Assembly: GCF_018403245.1 (NCBI RefSeq)
Contig: NZ_BOSH01000005.1
Coordinates: forward strand, 1 to 64,000
Source of the DNA: Paenibacillus sp. J2TS4
Lineage (GTDB): Bacteria > Bacillota > Bacilli > Paenibacillales > NBRC-103111
DNA: 64,000 nt
Reading direction: 5' to 3'
A program made the position numbers and the translations under genes. Shown piece after piece: positions 1-8,297 of the stretch. The notes beneath the pieces are model-generated. The model did not search any database, was not told the origin of the DNA, and saw only the letters and a list, made by a program, of their open reading frames with translations. Each line of letters opens with the position of its first letter. Position 1 is the stretch's first letter.

Positions 1-154
1 CTTTGAAGGTAGGCGCAAGATTTCGTTTGGAAACCACCTTTTCTTCCATTTCTTCTAGAGGAAGTGTCAGTTGCATGGTATAATGATCATTAGTAGTCGT
101 CAGATTACGCATAAAAACCGTCCCTTCGTGAAATGTTTGTGTGGTAACTTTCAT
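1..154 (-). CDS. Possible 5' end of an unknown gene, cut by the window edge
   Basis: From an ATG at 154 on the minus strand the frame stays open for 51 codons to the window edge; the product begins MKVTTQTFHEG. There is no convincing ribosome binding site, and I do not recognise the sequence. AAAACCGTC near 115 and GACGGTTTT near 170 form an inverted repeat around the start, which could be the edge of an insertion element or chance. The frame follows the terminator of the upstream ykoEDC operon, so it would be a separate unit. It may be a spurious ORF. Confidence 0.25.
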   Translation of the reverse strand, partial: MKVTTQTFHEGTVFMRNLTTTNDHYTMQLTLPLEEMEEKVVSKRNLAPTFK

Positions 155-201
155 TTTACAGGAAAAGACGGTTTTTTTGTGTACATTTTTTAACATTCAA
201 C

Positions 202-250
202 AAAAACGGGGCGTCAGCAGTCAGTTTTCACTGGCTTTCTGGACAGCCCC
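202..250 (-). terminator. Rho-independent terminator of the ykoEDC operon
   Basis: On the minus strand GGGGC pairs with GCCCC around a partly paired interior and is followed by GTTTTTG. It starts about 40 bases after the ykoC stop codon. Confidence 0.7.
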
Positions 251-289
251 ATCGTTCGAAAATCTAATCCGATTTATTGCACGTGTCTC

Positions 290-1072
290 TCACCGGCCTG
301 CCAACGGAAGATAGACCGCCGTATAGTAGGCCGTTATCAGCAGCCCTGCCATCATCCCCACGAACCATAAGTCGGTGCGGGAATATCGGGTGGTATAATA
401 ATAGGTTCGCGTCGCCCCCATCTGAAACCGCTTGGCCTCCATGGCCACAGCGATTCTCTGTGCCCTGCGGATGCTCTGGGCAAGCAGAGGCACCGCATAA
501 GCGCTCAAGCGCTCATACATCCCGCGAAATCCCCGGGCAAACCGTGTCCCGCGTACCTTCAAGGCGTCCGTACGGGTCTGATAATCATCCCAGACAGCAG
601 GCAGCATCCGGATGGAAGCGATGAAGCTGTAGGCATACTTGGACGGCAGCCGAAACTGCTGCATTAGCGCGTAGAAGAACAGGATCGGCTTCGATGTCAA
701 GGCGAAAATCATTCCCAGCGCGCCAAAGCTGATCGTTTTGAAACCGATCAACAAGCCATGATAGAAGCTTTCCTCGGAAATGCGGATCAATCCCCACTGC
801 CACCAAATCTGTTCTCCTTTACCGAATAAGATCATCGTGGATGAGGAAGAAACGAAAATAACCAGGAAAGGAGCAGTGAACAGAAGCGTCTTCCTCCATG
901 AATGCCCGCTGAACAACAGAAGCAGCAGCAGGTATACGATCATTTGATGAAGGGCAAAGTCGAAGCTCCGATTGATTAAAGCAATAACTAACAGCACAAA
1001 AAACACGACGAATTTCAATGCCGGATTAACCCGGTAAAGCCACGTTTCTTTAAGGGGCGTAAACAAATTCAT
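290..1072 (-). CDS. ykoC: ECF transporter transmembrane (T) subunit, YkoC/EcfT type
   Basis: This is the membrane coupling protein of an energy-coupling factor transporter; it joins the two ATPase domains to the substrate-binding S subunit. The product is about 260 residues with several hydrophobic segments in the first half, a conserved cytoplasmic region (TRTDALKVRGTRFARG, A-R-G type coupling motifs) and a final membrane helix. I chose the ATG at 1072 because GGAGGTG sits eight bases before it; the open frame extends to 1174 but those codons lie inside ykoD. The start overlaps the end of ykoD by 23 bases, so translation is probably coupled. Gene order with a YkoE-type S component and a TPP riboswitch indicates thiamine or hydroxymethylpyrimidine (HMP) uptake. 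Confidence 0.88.
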   Translation of the reverse strand: MNLFTPLKETWLYRVNPALKFVVFFVLLVIALINRSFDFALHQMIVYLLLLLLFSGHSWRKTLLFTAPFLVIFVSSSSTMILFGKGEQIWWQWGLIRISEESFYHGLLIGFKTISFGALGMIFALTSKPILFFYALMQQFRLPSKYAYSFIASIRMLPAVWDDYQTRTDALKVRGTRFARGFRGMYERLSAYAVPLLAQSIRRAQRIAVAMEAKRFQMGATRTYYYTTRYSRTDLWFVGMMAGLLITAYYTAVYLPLAGR

Positions 1073-2585
1073 GCTTATCACACCTCCATGGCTCCGGCGA
1101 TTCCACGACCGCCAGCCGGCCCTGCTCAATTCGCCATATTTGATCGGAGAAATAACCGGCAATATTCGGGTCATGCGTAACCATAATAATGGCCGTTCCC
1201 TTCACGCGCAGTTCTTCGAGCTTCTCCAGAATGGCGAACGTATTTCGCGCATCCTGACCGAAGGTCGGTTCATCCAGCAGCAGCACGGGCTTCTCCCCGA
1301 TGACGGCGGAAGCAACGCTGAGCCGTCTTTTCTGACCGATTGATAACTGGTACGGATGTCGTCTCTCACTCATGTATAGGCCGAATGCTTCCAATGTCTG
1401 CCGAACCTTTTTACCCGCTTCCTCCTCCGGAAGCTTCTCCGGCCGGAGCGAATAAGCCAATTCGTCATATAGCGAGTTCGTAATAAATTGCATCTCCGGA
1501 TTTTGAAAGACAAAAGCCAGCTCCGGAGGCGGCGGAGACTTGACGCTTTTTTTCCCGCGGCCTTTAACCGTCTGCCGAACCGGCTTCCCGCACAGCCAAT
1601 ACGTGCCTGATGTAGGAAGCAACTGCATGATCGATTGCAATAAAGTGCTTTTGCCTGCCCCGTTGGCGCCCACGACGGAAATCCATTCTCCGGGAAGCAC
1701 CTCTGCCTGGGGCACCTCAATTTTCGCTTCTTCTCCGCGGAAACCGGCAAAATCCCGCAGAACCAGGACAGGCGCCGCAGTCCCCGAAGCGGCTTGGCGT
1801 TCCTTCTGTCTCACCTCTTGCAGCGCCTGATAAGCTTCCGTCCTGATATAATCCTTCCATACGTCCGGGTACCAGATTCCGTATTGGACAAGCTCTTCCT
1901 TATGGCTTCGAAAGATTTCATCCGGTTCGCCATCGGCAAGAATAGCCCCATTCCCGTCAAACAGCACCACCCGATCCACCCAATCGATGACATGCTCTAT
2001 TTTGTGCTCCACGATGAATAGCGTTGTATCGGCAGAAACCTCCTTCACCGCCGCCCAAATCTGCTCCGTCCCTTCCGGATCAAGCAGCGCCGAGGGCTCG
2101 TCGAGAAAGAGAACATCCGGCTGCAAAAGCATAACGGAGGCCAGCGCCAGCCGCTGCTTCATTCCTTGCGAGAGCGTCTGAATCGGCGTATGAAGGTTAT
2201 CAAAAGACAGCCCCACTGTGGCAAGAATCTGCTCCATATGCCGCTCCATCTGATCTCGCGGAACCGATAGATTTTCCAGTACGAAGGCCAATTCTTCATC
2301 TACATAAGGCATGCAAAATTGCGTGTCCGGATCTTGGAACACAAAGCCCCAATGAGGCGGTCGCTGAATAGAGTCATATTTAAGCGGCACTTCTATGGAA
2401 TCCGGAATAATTCCGCTGAGCACCTGCAAGAGCGTAGATTTACCACAGCCGCTCGGCCCCAGAAGCAATACCTTTTGCCCCTGAGGAACGGCGAAGGAGA
2501 GGTCCTTGAAAATCAAGGACGACTCTCCCGGAAACTTTAATCTTAAGTTAGAGACATAGATGAATGATGCCGCTTGATCTAGCAA
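1050..2585 (-). CDS. ykoD: ECF transporter ATPase with two fused ABC domains, YkoD type
   Basis: Both nucleotide-binding domains of the ECF transporter are fused in one chain of about 511 residues. Domain 1 has Walker A GPSGCGKST, signature LSQGM and Walker B VLFLDEPSALLD; domain 2 has GANGAGKST, LSIGQ and VLLLDEPTFGQD with a switch His in MVTHDP. The fusion and the neighbours match Bacillus YkoD. The open frame begins with GTG at 2594, but that codon lies in the ribosome binding site GAGGTGG, so the TTG at 2585 is the more likely start. It hydrolyses ATP at the inner face of the membrane to drive thiamine-precursor import with YkoC and YkoE. Expression should follow the TPP riboswitch upstream of ykoE. 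Confidence 0.9.
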   Translation of the reverse strand: MLDQAASFIYVSNLRLKFPGESSLIFKDLSFAVPQGQKVLLLGPSGCGKSTLLQVLSGIIPDSIEVPLKYDSIQRPPHWGFVFQDPDTQFCMPYVDEELAFVLENLSVPRDQMERHMEQILATVGLSFDNLHTPIQTLSQGMKQRLALASVMLLQPDVLFLDEPSALLDPEGTEQIWAAVKEVSADTTLFIVEHKIEHVIDWVDRVVLFDGNGAILADGEPDEIFRSHKEELVQYGIWYPDVWKDYIRTEAYQALQEVRQKERQAASGTAAPVLVLRDFAGFRGEEAKIEVPQAEVLPGEWISVVGANGAGKSTLLQSIMQLLPTSGTYWLCGKPVRQTVKGRGKKSVKSPPPPELAFVFQNPEMQFITNSLYDELAYSLRPEKLPEEEAGKKVRQTLEAFGLYMSERRHPYQLSIGQKRRLSVASAVIGEKPVLLLDEPTFGQDARNTFAILEKLEELRVKGTAIIMVTHDPNIAGYFSDQIWRIEQGRLAVVESPEPWRCDKHEFVYAP

Positions 2586-2751
2586 AACTACCACCTCGAA
2601 AAGAGGGCTTGCAGGAGCTCCCGATTTGAATTCCCCTTGCCTTGACCTGAATCATCGCAGGTAGGCCATCGAAGTCCTGCAGCATATTTGCCTGGGGTTT
2701 CCTCATGGTTTAAGTTTCCAAGTATTTATAAGTGAACGGGAATATCCATTT

Positions 2752-3348
2752 TCACCGGTCTAAAGAAGTGTAATCTTCCTTGGAGACCGGCCGGATTAAG
2801 TTGGTCACCCCGGTTCTTTCCAGCGCCCGGACCAGGAAATAAGCGAATACCCCGGAAAACACAAACGCGCTAATGGTGCGCAAACCGTACTTGAGCACGA
2901 GCATCCAGGCTTCATAATTGGCATAGCCGTGGTAGAGGTCCACGACAAAAGAGCCCAAACCTGCCATAACGCCTGCGACTCCGGCCGCAACAACCCCCGC
3001 TTTGCGGTAACGCAACGCAGCGAAAACCAATTCCGCCCCTAAACCTTGGACAAAGCCATAAAGGATCGTTTCCAAGCCCCATGCGGAGCCTAACAGTGAC
3101 GAGACATTGGCGGCAGCAAGACTTGCGAGCAAAGCAACTCCCGGCTTGCGAACGAGCAGATAGGCAAAAGGTCCGGCCATAAACCACATGCCATAAGTCA
3201 ATTGACCTGCTTGCAGAAAAAGCGGCTTAACCAGCCCATACACGCTATCCCATAATTTAAAAATGATACCGAATACTAAAGCGATCATAACTGTAATCAA
3301 TATATCGGAAAACTTCAATTTTTTATTACCGGCTTCATGTTTCTGCAT
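2752..3348 (-). CDS. ykoE: ECF substrate-specific component, YkoE family (thiamine/HMP)
   Basis: This is the membrane S subunit that binds the vitamin and passes it to the EcfT/ATPase module. The product is 198 residues with about five to six hydrophobic segments and family features near the N terminus (FKLWDSVYGLVKPLF) and in the middle (GLGAELVFAALRY, DLYHGYANY). The ATG at 3348 is preceded by an AGGAG-type site. The longer frame from 3402 starts inside the attenuator hairpin and can be excluded. It is the first gene of the operon and is followed by ykoD after about 165 bases. Thiamine or HMP as substrate rests on family membership plus the TPP riboswitch. Confidence 0.9.
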   Translation of the reverse strand: MQKHEAGNKKLKFSDILITVMIALVFGIIFKLWDSVYGLVKPLFLQAGQLTYGMWFMAGPFAYLLVRKPGVALLASLAAANVSSLLGSAWGLETILYGFVQGLGAELVFAALRYRKAGVVAAGVAGVMAGLGSFVVDLYHGYANYEAWMLVLKYGLRTISAFVFSGVFAYFLVRALERTGVTNLIRPVSKEDYTSLDR

Positions 3349-3380
3349 TATCCCCTTCTCCTTTTCCCATTTTTTGGAAT

Positions 3381-3408
3381 AAAAAAACCGCCTGGAATGC
3401 ACAGACGG
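3381..3408 (-). terminator. Attenuator terminator of the TPP riboswitch
   Basis: On the minus strand CCGTCTG and CAGGCGG form a seven-pair stem (one G-U) with a short loop, followed at once by seven T residues. It lies between the riboswitch aptamer and the ykoE start, the position of the expression platform of a riboswitch acting by transcription termination. Confidence 0.82.
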
Positions 3409-3430
3409 AGAAAGGGTCCCTTTTTCAAAA

Positions 3431-3530
3431 TATTTTCTCTACGCTGGCATTATCCAGTTCAGATTAACGGTCAGTAGCGGTATAACGGCTACAATCTCAG
3501 CCTGACTCCTCAAGCCCCCGGATCTATTCG
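3431..3530 (-). promoter_or_regulatory. TPP (THI-box) riboswitch
   Basis: Reading the minus strand, the conserved THI-box parts occur in order: GGGGGCTTG, then CTGAGA (3495-3500), a variable arm, then CTGGATAATGCCAGCGTAG ending near 3440. These are the TPP-binding core of the riboswitch. It sits between a sigma-A-like promoter and a terminator hairpin upstream of ykoE, so bound thiamine pyrophosphate should shut off the transporter operon. Confidence 0.95.
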
Positions 3531-3545
3531 GTTGTAATCGCCCAT

Positions 3546-3574
3546 ATCATACAACATTCCCGATATTCTGGCAA
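3546..3574 (-). promoter_or_regulatory. Sigma-A-type promoter of the riboswitch-ykoEDC transcript
   Basis: On the minus strand TTGCCA (3574-3569) and TATGAT (3551-3546) are separated by exactly 17 bases. The TPP aptamer begins just downstream. Confidence 0.65.
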
Positions 3575-3604
3575 TAGTCAATTAAATACTTAACCAATGA
3601 ATCC

Positions 3605-3835
3605 ACCACGACGCTTACCATTATACGTTATTTCGAGGCGTCGGCCGAAAGAGTCTTTGACGCGTGGCTGAACCCGGAAATGATGAGAAAATGGTTTTTT
3701 ACGAGAGAATCGACGAATAAAGTCACGAGAAATGTATCGCTATATTACTTTTTTTGCATCATTCTATCGTTTTTTCCGCTCATAGTGTTACCTGGATTCG
3801 TTACAATCCCGCTGCGCCTGTTTCTGCCCAAATAA
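3605..3835 (+). pseudogene. Remnant of an AHSA1/SRPBCC protein joined in frame to a membrane-protein tail
   Basis: An open frame without a start codon (in-frame TAG at 3575) reads TTLTIIRYFEASAERVFDAW and on through NPEMMRKWFF, the start of an AHSA1/SRPBCC-domain protein. After about 40 residues it changes to a hydrophobic stretch (LSFFPLIVLPGF) and stops at 3835. Family members have about 140-150 residues, so most of the domain is missing. The sequence looks like a deletion that fused two gene fragments in frame; it is unlikely to be expressed. Confidence 0.6.
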
Positions 3836-4073
3836 GGCGGCCCAGTTTTGTTAGAACGCTGGGGAAACTCCCCGGCGCGATTCCCCTCTAAATCTACATT
3901 TAGAATCGATGATTTTTATTGAACGATCGTAATTTGGTGTCGACTTTTCCCGGGAAATAATCGCAAACTAACCCTGAATGATTAGATAATATCAGTTGGC
4001 CCCTTCCTTCCAGAGGTTCATTCCTGCTTGATCGTGCCTGCAGAAAGAGGACAGCAACCGGACAATAAACACG

Positions 4074-4121
4074 AAAAAGGACCGGGCTCAAATGATCCTG
4101 AAAACACCTGAGCCGGCCCTT
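4074..4121 (-). terminator. Rho-independent terminator of the rhamnosidase gene
   Basis: On the minus strand AAGGGCCGGCTCA pairs with TGAGCCCGGTCCTT (small bulge) and is followed by TTTTTCG. It lies 16 bases after the rhamnosidase stop codon. Confidence 0.75.
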
Positions 4122-4136
4122 CTACAGGTCGATACG

Positions 4137-7037
4137 TTAGTTTATTATCCTCGCAATTCCCGTATAGCCTGCGGGAAGCCGGACTTCAATCTGCTGTCCT
4201 CGCGGCGCGCGAACCTCGATCTCCATCTGCCTGCGTTCTTCGTCCGCCCGCCAGAAGACATCGATCCGGCCCGCTTCGGGAAGCGGCACACTTCCCCGGG
4301 CCCAGAATAATCCGCACGGATTCGGCTCCACCAGCACCTTCTCCCAACCGGGGGCCTGCGGCCTCACCCCCAGAATATACGCTCCCAGGAAATAACCCGG
4401 CGCAGCGGACCAAGCGTGGCAGTGGCTGCGGGTCAAGAAGTTCGGATTCGTCCGATTCTCCTTAAAGCTCGGATACATCTCCCAGCAGGCGGTCGCTTCA
4501 TACTCGATCATTTGTCCGTAATTGCGGCGAATATCGTCGAGCATGTGTGACAGCTTCCCGGTCCGCGCCAAAGCCTCGTAATAGAAGAACGACATGAACG
4601 GACTGCCGATTTGTACAAAAGAAGCCGGCGGATCAAGCAAATATCCTTTCAGCGCTTCCTTTCTCGGCCCATCTGCGATATCGCACAGAAAGGCGGCCAC
4701 TTGCGTCTGCATGCTGAAAATTCCGGAACGGCGCCCGTCTGCATGAATGCAATCCAGATAGGCCCTTTTCTCTTCTGACCACAAATGCTTGTTCATCGCC
4801 GCTTTCAGAAGGTTAGCCCATTGTTTAAACGAGTCGGCTTCTTCCGCATCCCCGGCGATCAGGGCCAATTCCGCCCCGCTGTTCAGCGCTTTAACCAGAA
4901 AAGCATTCTGGTGGGTGACCACACCGTCATTCGGCTGATCGATCGGCGCCCAATCGAGCAAATTCCACGCCTTGATATTAAAAAGCCCGTTATCGTCGAT
5001 ATGCTGCACATAGTGATTAAGCGTATAGCGGATAGAAGGCCACATTTCCCTTGCAAATTCCGTTTGCCCGGTCTGCTCGTAATGCTCCTTAGAGGCCATG
5101 ACCCAGAAAAACGTCCAGTTCGGAATGACACTGCTCCAGCCGCTTGGCACTTGATCGGCATACAAGGGTGTCTGGGCCTTCGATCCAGGCACAAGACGCA
5201 AGCATCTTTCCGTCAGCTCCGGAGCGGAAAATAAATAATTCCCAATTAATGCCTCATTGCGGCTGTCCCCTACCCAAAACGCTTGCTCATACGCGGGACA
5301 ATCGACAAAAGTATCCTCCATGCACAGTTTAGTCGTGTCCCGGCTAATTTGCCAAATATCGTTCAACAGCGCATCCGAACAGTGGAAACGGCCGATTTCT
5401 GCTACCGGATAGATGTTCTGAACAAGACGGACGCTGTAAATGTGAACAGGATTCCGAGCATTCCTGACGGTCACCATAAGGTAGCGGAACCCCCGTCTGA
5501 CCGGCGATTTATACGTCTGCCTGCCTTTTTTTGCCACGTATCTTAAGGTGTTATCCAGTCCGTACGTATGTTGAATATACTCGTCTCGCATATATTCATA
5601 CCCATAAAAATCAATTACTGTTCCTTCCGCGCAATCCAACTCAAACTCAATATATCCGACCGTTTCCTTGCCGAAGTCTATGATCATCTCCGTATCGGCC
5701 CCTTCGTATAAGGGCACTCGGGCAGGAAGTCCGTCGGCTGTCACCAGGTGCTGAAGCGCATGCGGAACCGGTTGTGATTCGCTTGCCTTCTTCCACACAT
5801 GATGGCTAAACACATCATCATCGCGATACAAGCCGAGAGGCACGGGGCGCAAACGATCGGCATACGGCGTTAATTCCTCCGCCTGCGAAACCGTGCGAAC
5901 CGTCAAATAATCCTCATGTTCCATATTTAACCGCCTGCCAGGCTGGTGATCTATCACCTCTATCGTATCGAAGGGTCCAATTCCAACGAACGGAGAATAC
6001 TTCGTCCCATCTATTCCGGACAACGGAGAGATTAGCTCGATCGGAGCTTCCCCATCGATACCGATGCGGAATCCATGCCCGTGATCGATTCCACTCACAT
6101 CGACCATTAATAAATGATCGCCCGCCTGAAGCTCAATATCCACATATCTCTCCGGGGCTTCTCCGTAGAACGGCTCGGCGGCCATCTCCTTGCCGTCCAG
6201 GGTTACCGTACCCACATTCACAAATGCCGCGGGAAAGCCTAACGTGACTTTCCCACCGGCGGAGACTCGGACAACGGTCGCCAAATAGCCGACAAAACCG
6301 ACCGGATTCGCATGCTCCCGGCTGTCGGGCACCATATGGCCGCGAACATCAATGTAAGCATTCCAGGAGATCGGCTGCACCTTCTTCAACACTTCTACCC
6401 GGATCGGATAGATCGTTTCCTCCGTCAGAGGAGGAATATCCCTGGGCACTAGAGAGGTCCATGGCTCCATCCCCGGCGCCCCCAATTCTTCGGCTGGTAG
6501 CCAGGCTTCATCGGAATAGGACCGATCCTTCCATGCGGAATCGAATAGTCTGGCATCTATTCGCTCGGCGAAGGCTTGCTGGCAGGACATTCGAGGGGCC
6601 CTGCCGTCTTGGCCGGGATGACGCAGCGTTCGCCAGCTTCCATCTGTAACCAGACAGCCCAAGCTTGTTCCCGTTTCGTCGGCCATACGAAGCTGCGCCA
6701 ACAATCCTCCCCTTCCCTTCAAGTAATAAAAGGTAGACAAACCGAAGTGCATCACCATTACGGCAACGGTATTATCTTCACCCGGCCGGATATAGGCGGA
6801 TACGTCATACGTATCATAGGACTGTTCTGTCGGCCACGATCTTACCGGCCCTCGCCCCGCCTCCTGTCCATTGACGAACAAAACATACCGGGAATCGGCC
6901 GTAATATCAAGCCAGGCTTGCGCGCATCCGCCCTCTTGGATCTGGAACGTTGTGCGGAACAAGCGCCATTGATTACGGGAACTGCTTTCGTCACCTCCCC
7001 ATATCCATTTCGCCTGCTCAGACCATATAATTTGCAC
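4137..7037 (-). CDS. Alpha-L-rhamnosidase-like glycoside hydrolase (GH78 family)
   Basis: The product of 966 residues has the GH78 layout: an N-terminal beta-sandwich (Bac_rhamnosid_N type, about 35-190), a concanavalin-like domain in the middle, an (alpha/alpha)6 catalytic domain from about residue 550 and a C-terminal beta-sandwich. Around residue 580 it has FVDCPAYEQAFWVGDSR, the counterpart of the family motif DCPxRxExxxWxGD that carries the acid residue. GH78 enzymes cleave terminal alpha-L-rhamnose from glycans or glycosides. No signal peptide is visible, so it should be cytoplasmic and act on imported oligosaccharides. The start is GTG at 7037, seven bases after GGAGGG. An AraC regulator is transcribed divergently and probably controls it. 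The exact substrate is unknown. Confidence 0.85.
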   Translation of the reverse strand: MQIIWSEQAKWIWGGDESSSRNQWRLFRTTFQIQEGGCAQAWLDITADSRYVLFVNGQEAGRGPVRSWPTEQSYDTYDVSAYIRPGEDNTVAVMVMHFGLSTFYYLKGRGGLLAQLRMADETGTSLGCLVTDGSWRTLRHPGQDGRAPRMSCQQAFAERIDARLFDSAWKDRSYSDEAWLPAEELGAPGMEPWTSLVPRDIPPLTEETIYPIRVEVLKKVQPISWNAYIDVRGHMVPDSREHANPVGFVGYLATVVRVSAGGKVTLGFPAAFVNVGTVTLDGKEMAAEPFYGEAPERYVDIELQAGDHLLMVDVSGIDHGHGFRIGIDGEAPIELISPLSGIDGTKYSPFVGIGPFDTIEVIDHQPGRRLNMEHEDYLTVRTVSQAEELTPYADRLRPVPLGLYRDDDVFSHHVWKKASESQPVPHALQHLVTADGLPARVPLYEGADTEMIIDFGKETVGYIEFELDCAEGTVIDFYGYEYMRDEYIQHTYGLDNTLRYVAKKGRQTYKSPVRRGFRYLMVTVRNARNPVHIYSVRLVQNIYPVAEIGRFHCSDALLNDIWQISRDTTKLCMEDTFVDCPAYEQAFWVGDSRNEALIGNYLFSAPELTERCLRLVPGSKAQTPLYADQVPSGWSSVIPNWTFFWVMASKEHYEQTGQTEFAREMWPSIRYTLNHYVQHIDDNGLFNIKAWNLLDWAPIDQPNDGVVTHQNAFLVKALNSGAELALIAGDAEEADSFKQWANLLKAAMNKHLWSEEKRAYLDCIHADGRRSGIFSMQTQVAAFLCDIADGPRKEALKGYLLDPPASFVQIGSPFMSFFYYEALARTGKLSHMLDDIRRNYGQMIEYEATACWEMYPSFKENRTNPNFLTRSHCHAWSAAPGYFLGAYILGVRPQAPGWEKVLVEPNPCGLFWARGSVPLPEAGRIDVFWRADEERRQMEIEVRAPRGQQIEVRLPAGYTGIARIIN

Positions 7038-7162
7038 AATTCTTCCCTCCTCGTTTCACCGTATTTTCTTCATTGTAGCGAGAACGGCATAGAAGAAAGG
7101 GGTTGATCACGACATTCTTGAGGGGTAAAATGTCATCTAATCCAACTTGGAAAAGGGGAGAA

Positions 7163-7306
7163 CACGAAATGACTAGCAAACAAAGAAATAAAAGAATCGA
7201 AGAAATGACGGTCAAATCTAGGGATGAGGGAGCCAATGAGATGGCCATCCAACGAGGTAATAAGCAAACCCATGAGATGGCAGTCAAACGAACGGTGGAG
7301 CGGACC
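7163..7306 (+). repeat. Four 36-bp in-frame repeats at the N terminus of the AraC gene
   Basis: Four units of 36 bases start at 7163, 7199, 7235 and 7271. They encode HEMTSKQRNKRI, EEMTVKSRDEGA, NEMAIQRGNKQT and HEMAVKRTVERT. Each has Glu-Met at positions 2-3, basic or polar residues after it, and no similarity to AraC domains. Confidence 0.7.
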
Positions 7307-8155
7307 AGCGGGGAGTTGTTTTTTCGGGAATCTCTGCCCATTTATGTCAATCGGGTAAGCGAATCCTTTCAATTAGCTGAGCACTTTCACGATTTCGCGG
7401 AAATTTGCTACGTCGCGGAAGGGCGGGGCTTTCATTATATCGACAATGAAACGTTAGCTGTCACGGCCGGCGACTTGTTCTTCATCCCTATCGGCACCGC
7501 CCATGTATTTCGGCCCTCCAGCTTGCGGCAGGACCGTTCCCTTGTAGTCTACAATTGTATTTTTCAAACCGAGCAGCTTCAGGAATTAACCGGCTATCCT
7601 TTGGAACAAGAAATCACCTCTGCGTTAAGCGGAAAGCTTCCAGGAGAAAACCGCTGGCTGCATGTTCGTGAACAGCACGGGGAATTCAAATACGTGATGC
7701 ATCGTCTGCTCACGGAATATGAAACCAAGCAGCACGGGTACCGTGCTCAATTGCTCGCTTTCCTCCTCGAGCTTGTGGTCCTTCTGCAGCGTCTGCAACA
7801 ACCGACCGGCGAAGCAAAGCCTTCTCCCGATGCGGCCGACAAAGTGGCAGCTATGAAACAATACATCCACCTTCATTTTCAGCAGCCCGTTACCATTGAA
7901 GATGTAGCGGCCGCAGCCAACACCGGCCCCCGGCAAGGACAACGCTTATTCAAACATATAGTGGGGAAGACCATCTTGAGCTATGTACAAGAACAGCGCA
8001 TTCATCGTGCTTGCGAGCTGTTAAGCCGCCCCAAAACTACGGTTCTGGAAGCGGCGCATCATTGCGGCTATGAGGATTTAAAGCATTTTACCCGGCTGTT
8101 TAAAAAGCAAACCGGAGTCACGCCTCGCCAATACCGCTTGCTGAAGCAGAGGTGA
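7169..8155 (+). CDS. AraC-family transcriptional regulator with cupin-type sensor domain
   Basis: A cytoplasmic one-component regulator of about 328 residues. After the repeated N-terminal segment comes a cupin-like sugar-sensing domain (HFHDFAEICYVAEGRG, VTAGDLFFIPIGTAHVF) and a C-terminal pair of helix-turn-helix motifs ending LKHFTRLFKKQTGVTPRQYR, the classical AraC signature. The ATG at 7169 follows AAGGGGAG; an upstream ATG at 7103 and later in-frame ATGs in the repeats are possible. It is transcribed away from the rhamnosidase, with only 65-130 bases between the starts, so the shared intergenic region is the likely operator and the rhamnosidase the likely target. The inducer is unknown, plausibly rhamnose or a rhamnoside. 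Confidence 0.85.
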   Translation: MTSKQRNKRIEEMTVKSRDEGANEMAIQRGNKQTHEMAVKRTVERTSGELFFRESLPIYVNRVSESFQLAEHFHDFAEICYVAEGRGFHYIDNETLAVTAGDLFFIPIGTAHVFRPSSLRQDRSLVVYNCIFQTEQLQELTGYPLEQEITSALSGKLPGENRWLHVREQHGEFKYVMHRLLTEYETKQHGYRAQLLAFLLELVVLLQRLQQPTGEAKPSPDAADKVAAMKQYIHLHFQQPVTIEDVAAAANTGPRQGQRLFKHIVGKTILSYVQEQRIHRACELLSRPKTTVLEAAHHCGYEDLKHFTRLFKKQTGVTPRQYRLLKQR

Positions 8156-8297
8156 AGAGGCTCCCTTTTTCAGATGAAAGAAATAGTCATACCCTCACCA
8201 TAGATATCTTCTAAAATCTTCTTCGAATACTCCGCCAACTTCTGTTGTACTAGAAGTCAATTCTAATGTCATTCTAGAAGTCCCTTGAGATTTTTAC

